A stretch of DNA of 43,673 bases, taken from Candidatus Polarisedimenticolaceae bacterium. GTDB taxonomy: Bacteria; Pseudomonadota; Gammaproteobacteria; Chromatiales; Chromatiaceae. Below are positions 41,164-43,673 of the stretch, in pieces. Location: contig JAKISI010000027.1 in assembly GCA_021648685.1 (NCBI GenBank), forward strand, positions 1 through 43,673, given 5' to 3'. Within the stretch, counting starts at the first letter, position 1. Every line of letters starts with the position of its first letter. The translations under genes and the position numbers were made by a program. The notes below the pieces were generated by a model that did no database searches, was not told the origin of the DNA, and saw only the letters and a list, made by a program, of their open reading frames with translations.

Positions 41164-42144
41164 ATGAGAACCAGCCTCATGCATAACCGCAGACAAAGAA
41201 TACTGGTCATCGACGACAATATTACCAACGTCGAACTGCTGGAGGCCTACCTTTGTGCCGCTGATTATGAAGTTATCACCGCATACAATGGTCACTCAGG
41301 ACTCGAGATGGCTATTACAGAGGCGCCTGATCTGCTTTTACTCGACATCATGATGCCAGGGCTGGACGGCTACCAGGTCTGCACTCAACTGAAGAACAAT
41401 GAAAAAACCCGCTTTATTCCTATTATCATGATCACCGCACTCACCGAAATTGAGGACAAGATTAAAGGGTTGAATGCCGGTGCAGACGATTTCCTCTCCA
41501 AACCTTTTAACAAACATGAATTGATGGCTCGTGTTCGCTCACTGTTAAGAATCAAGAGCCTGCATGATGACCTGGACAGCAGCGAGGATATTATACTGAC
41601 ACTGGCTTTAGCGCTGGAAGCCAAAGACCCCTACACCAAAGGTCATTCAGAGCGCGTTGCAGCATTGGCCACTGATTTGGCAAAAGCTGTCGGGCTATCC
41701 GACCGCGCACAAGACCGCATTCATAAGGCCGGCATCCTCCATGATATTGGCAAGATCGGTGTAAGTGGGAAAGTGCTATCAAAAAAAGGGGCACTCCAGG
41801 GCGATGAATATGAAGATGTAATCGCCCACCCATCCATAGGCGCGACAATCTGCCAGCCTCTAAAATCCCTATCGGACATCATCCCAATGATAAAGCATCA
41901 CCATGAGCGCTATGATGGCAATGGAAAACCTGATGGACTAATGGGCGAAGAGATCCCTTTAGGTGCAAGAATCATCTCCATTGCAGACACCTATGATGCC
42001 ATGACATCCACCCGGCCATATCGAAAGGCGATGCAGAAAGAGATGGCTCTCAGCATCTTTGAAAGTGAAACCAACAACGGCCAGTGGGATCAGGAACTAG
42101 TCAAACATTTCATAAAAATAATAGCAAAACAGACATCTTCATAG
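41164..42144 (+). CDS. Response regulator with HD-GYP c-di-GMP phosphodiesterase domain (RpfG-like)
   Basis: A 326-residue regulator. ATG 41179 is an alternative start. Residues of about 12-130 form a receiver with acceptor Asp61 in LLLLDIMMPGLDGY and the Lys of LSKPFNKHEL. Residues of about 145-320 form an HD-GYP domain: the KGHSERVAALA helix, His193-Asp194 in ILHDIGKIG, HPSIGA, and HHERYDGNGKPDGLMGEEIP. The GYP triplet reads GKP here; the metal-binding HD and HH residues are kept, so activity is plausible. Paired with the histidine kinase upstream. The last six bases overlap the convergent SAM-hydrolase gene. Confidence 0.92.
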   Translation: MRTSLMHNRRQRILVIDDNITNVELLEAYLCAADYEVITAYNGHSGLEMAITEAPDLLLLDIMMPGLDGYQVCTQLKNNEKTRFIPIIMITALTEIEDKIKGLNAGADDFLSKPFNKHELMARVRSLLRIKSLHDDLDSSEDIILTLALALEAKDPYTKGHSERVAALATDLAKAVGLSDRAQDRIHKAGILHDIGKIGVSGKVLSKKGALQGDEYEDVIAHPSIGATICQPLKSLSDIIPMIKHHHERYDGNGKPDGLMGEEIPLGARIISIADTYDAMTSTRPYRKAMQKEMALSIFESETNNGQWDQELVKHFIKIIAKQTSS

Positions 42145-42897
42145 CTGCAGCGCTATTGCATCACCCACCTTCATATCAAGAATCTCACTGGCTCGATTAA
42201 GGTTGGCTGCGATCTCTATCAGCCCGCAAGAGTTGACATACCAGAACAGCTCACCAGGCAACCTGTCTGAAAAGGTGCTTGCGCGGCAGATAGTATGAGC
42301 ACCAACTATTATTACCGCATCGCCCCCAATTTTGCAGCTTTTAATACCTGTATAAATATTCCCATAGTGATCAATATAAATGCACTCATATAGATTCTCA
42401 GGCCAATCAAGCCCCACCATAGAGCCCAGACTAATTGGCACTCTGCGGAACGGCTTACGATTTGCCAGCCTGGCTGCAATAGGCGCAAATATATCCCTGC
42501 CGTGAAAAGTAGAAGAGCATTGTGCAGGAGTCCAATCAATCTTCCAGGCCTTGCACCCACTTGACTGGCGCACTACTTGAGATAAAAGCCCATTATCCGG
42601 GCCAACAAACAGATGGCGGCCACTCTCTACAATGATCCCGACCCGCGCTCCTCCAACCCCTGGATCAACAACCGCGAGGAAAATCGCGCCATCAGGTATA
42701 TAATTCGACAGTGCCGCAATCAAATATGCAGAAGCACGGGGATTGCATAAGGGGGCATCAGATAAGAGGTCAATAATTGGAATGTGCGCCGCATGGGTCT
42801 TCAACACAGCATGCATCTGCCCCAGATAAGGACCATGACAACCAAAGTCTGTTATCAGGACAAACTGGCTAACAAATCCCCCTCCCGTCTGGCTCAT
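42139..42897 (-). CDS. SAM hydroxide adenosyltransferase (DUF62 family)
   Basis: A 252-residue member of the chlorinase/fluorinase-like family, most of which hydrolyse S-adenosylmethionine to adenosine and methionine. Visible blocks: FVLITDFGCHGPYLGQMHAV (N-terminal Asp and Gly-rich SAM contact), LAVVDPGVGGAR, LFVGPDNGLLSQV, TFHGRDIFAPIAARLA, and YIDHYGNIYTGI in the C-terminal beta domain. The DPGVG and FHGRD motifs are those of the hydrolase group. Halogenating enzymes are an alternative but are rare and need the halide loop. ATG 42897 is used as start. Confidence 0.9.
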   Translation of the reverse strand: MSQTGGGFVSQFVLITDFGCHGPYLGQMHAVLKTHAAHIPIIDLLSDAPLCNPRASAYLIAALSNYIPDGAIFLAVVDPGVGGARVGIIVESGRHLFVGPDNGLLSQVVRQSSGCKAWKIDWTPAQCSSTFHGRDIFAPIAARLANRKPFRRVPISLGSMVGLDWPENLYECIYIDHYGNIYTGIKSCKIGGDAVIIVGAHTICRASTFSDRLPGELFWYVNSCGLIEIAANLNRASEILDMKVGDAIALQL

Positions 42898-42983
42898 GTA
42901 AATAGTGTCCGGCAGAAAACTCAGTTTTTTAGCAAAATCGTACTACCACGCTTGGTTATTTTAGGCCGCATTATCAATGCCAG

Positions 42984-43673
42984 CGCTGTTTTTTCCTATC
43001 ACCACACTCCAGATGAGAATAACTCCCATTTGCAGCGTTCACCGGGCATACGAACCCCTACCGCTTTGGCGACCGGCTCAACTCATGTTCCTTAAGCAGC
43101 CTTCTTCTTGCGGCCACATTTTCGGCGCTCTTTCTCTTGTTCCTGTTGCTGCAGCACGGCACCGAGACGCTGGATGTTGCGCGCCACAACCGCCAGAGCA
43201 ATGTAGCGTTTGAAGCCCTTTATGCCGTGATCTGGGCATTTGTCCAGCCCATGATGTTCGAGGGCGTTGATAGCCGATTCCACCGCCGAGTGTTCTTTGC
43301 GCAGTTGGCGGAATTCTGGATCGGATTCCCGCTCCTTGTCGGCCTGTGAGCGACGGCCTTTCTTGGGCAGCACTACGCACTCCAAACGGGCTTTCAGCGC
43401 TTGCTGATTGGCGGGACTGTGGAAGCCCTTGTCCATGCTGACGGCACGGAGTGTGGGAAACCGTTGCTTGGTTTCATCCACCATGGCAACGGCCACTTGA
43501 TCATCGGTGGTTTTTTCCATCACTTGATGGTGCAGGATGAAACGGGATCGGTCTTCGATGATGTTAACCCGTAGCCCCAGTTCCACCGGTACACCGGCCT
43601 TGCCTTTGCAGATCCATTCGGTGTGTGGCTGGAAGATGGAGAAGACCTTTTCATCATGGGGGATGCGTTCGCC
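42984..43673 (-). mobile_element. Insertion sequence with DDE transposase, 3' part (runs off the window)
   Basis: Contains the transposase gene 43092-43673 and its 3' noncoding tail 42984-43066. The tail is the complement of 3360-3443 and is fused there to the front part of the same transposase, so the two are copies of one IS type. The true 5' end lies beyond the window. Homology at the 3' side stops at CGCTGTTTTTT (42984), close to the probable terminus. Confidence 0.8.
43092..43673 (-). CDS. DDE transposase, C-terminal part (ISNCY/ISDol1-like)
   Basis: Open from the window edge (GERIPHDEKVFSIFQPHTEW) to the stop at 43092; the N-terminus is missing. The text PHTEWICKGKAGVPVELGLR is followed by the catalytic Asp in VSMDKGFHSPANQQ and by VVLPKKGRRSQADKERE. 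The catalytic Glu is in EHSAVESAINALEHHGLDKC, and HGIKGFKRYIALAVVARNIQ and a basic tail complete it. This is a DDE transposase of the group often labelled ISNCY (ISDol1-like); the family label is from memory. A partial copy lies at 3265-3443. Confidence 0.82.
   Translation of the reverse strand, partial: GERIPHDEKVFSIFQPHTEWICKGKAGVPVELGLRVNIIEDRSRFILHHQVMEKTTDDQVAVAMVDETKQRFPTLRAVSMDKGFHSPANQQALKARLECVVLPKKGRRSQADKERESDPEFRQLRKEHSAVESAINALEHHGLDKCPDHGIKGFKRYIALAVVARNIQRLGAVLQQQEQEKERRKCGRKKKAA

Noticed and set aside
42139-42897. Fluorinase/chlorinase activity for the DUF62 protein
   Set aside because: The family name suggests halogenation, but the FHGRD and DPGVG pattern is typical of the common SAM-hydrolysing members, and no organohalogen genes are nearby.

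Overview
The window comes from a flagellated, chemotactic gammaproteobacterium. This rests on gene content and order: a bioB-F-H-C-D operon, rpe-gph-trpE-trpG-trpD-trpC, rplM-rpsI, a CRP orthologue with the enterobacterial-type helix-turn-helix, djlA, cheV and a MotY-type stator protein. A PEP-CTERM protein, a multihaem cytochrome, a DUF3365-type haem protein and a candidate ArsR-type operator suggest a respiratory, exopolysaccharide-forming and possibly sulfur-metabolising lineage. The species cannot be named from the sequence alone.

Layout. 1-3.6 kb is a graveyard of mobile DNA. It holds the edge of a GxxExxY gene, an IS1634-like remnant, two genes of unknown function, and a glucokinase gene broken by a frameshift, a stop codon and a pile of three different IS fragments. 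3.6-9.0 kb carries exported proteins of unknown role, a PEP-CTERM surface protein and a MotY-like OmpA protein. 9.0-14.3 kb holds comF diverging from the biotin operon bioBFHCD, with a BirA-like operator and sigma70 promoter between them. 14.2-17.8 kb holds cheV, pckA and a multihaem cytochrome. 17.8-18.6 kb is a minus-strand pair (DUF2892 membrane protein, DUF3365 haem protein). It diverges from an envelope cluster at 18.66-26.4 kb: an HAE3-type RND transporter, a LolA-like periplasmic protein, an outer-membrane beta-barrel, a CoA-binding protein and an acyltransferase/alpha-beta-hydrolase fusion. A 42-bp palindrome sits between the two divergent units.

26.4-26.9 kb is a structured repeat cluster: a tandem duplication that includes the 3' end and terminator of tRNA-Gln(CUG), with a ~108-bp MITE in one copy and the intact empty site in the other. 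rplM-rpsI then reads towards the tRNA. 28.0-30.5 kb pairs a GlcF-like Fe-S protein with bioA. A YhfA-like OsmC protein and crp follow. 31.7-38.7 kb is one long minus-strand unit, djlA-rpe-(membrane)-gph-trpE-(zinc ribbon)-trpG-trpD-trpC. 38.9-42.9 kb has a small unknown gene with a strong terminator, a sensor kinase/HD-GYP regulator pair and a SAM hydroxide adenosyltransferase. The right edge enters another IS element whose deleted relative lies in the left-hand graveyard.

Together the genes cover complete late biotin synthesis (bioA unlinked), the trpE-trpC part of tryptophan synthesis, gluconeogenesis (pckA), the Calvin/pentose branch (rpe, gph), motility and chemotaxis, and a candidate envelope lipid or hydrophobe transport system that may respond to sulfide or redox signals. 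That last cluster is the best candidate for something under-described.
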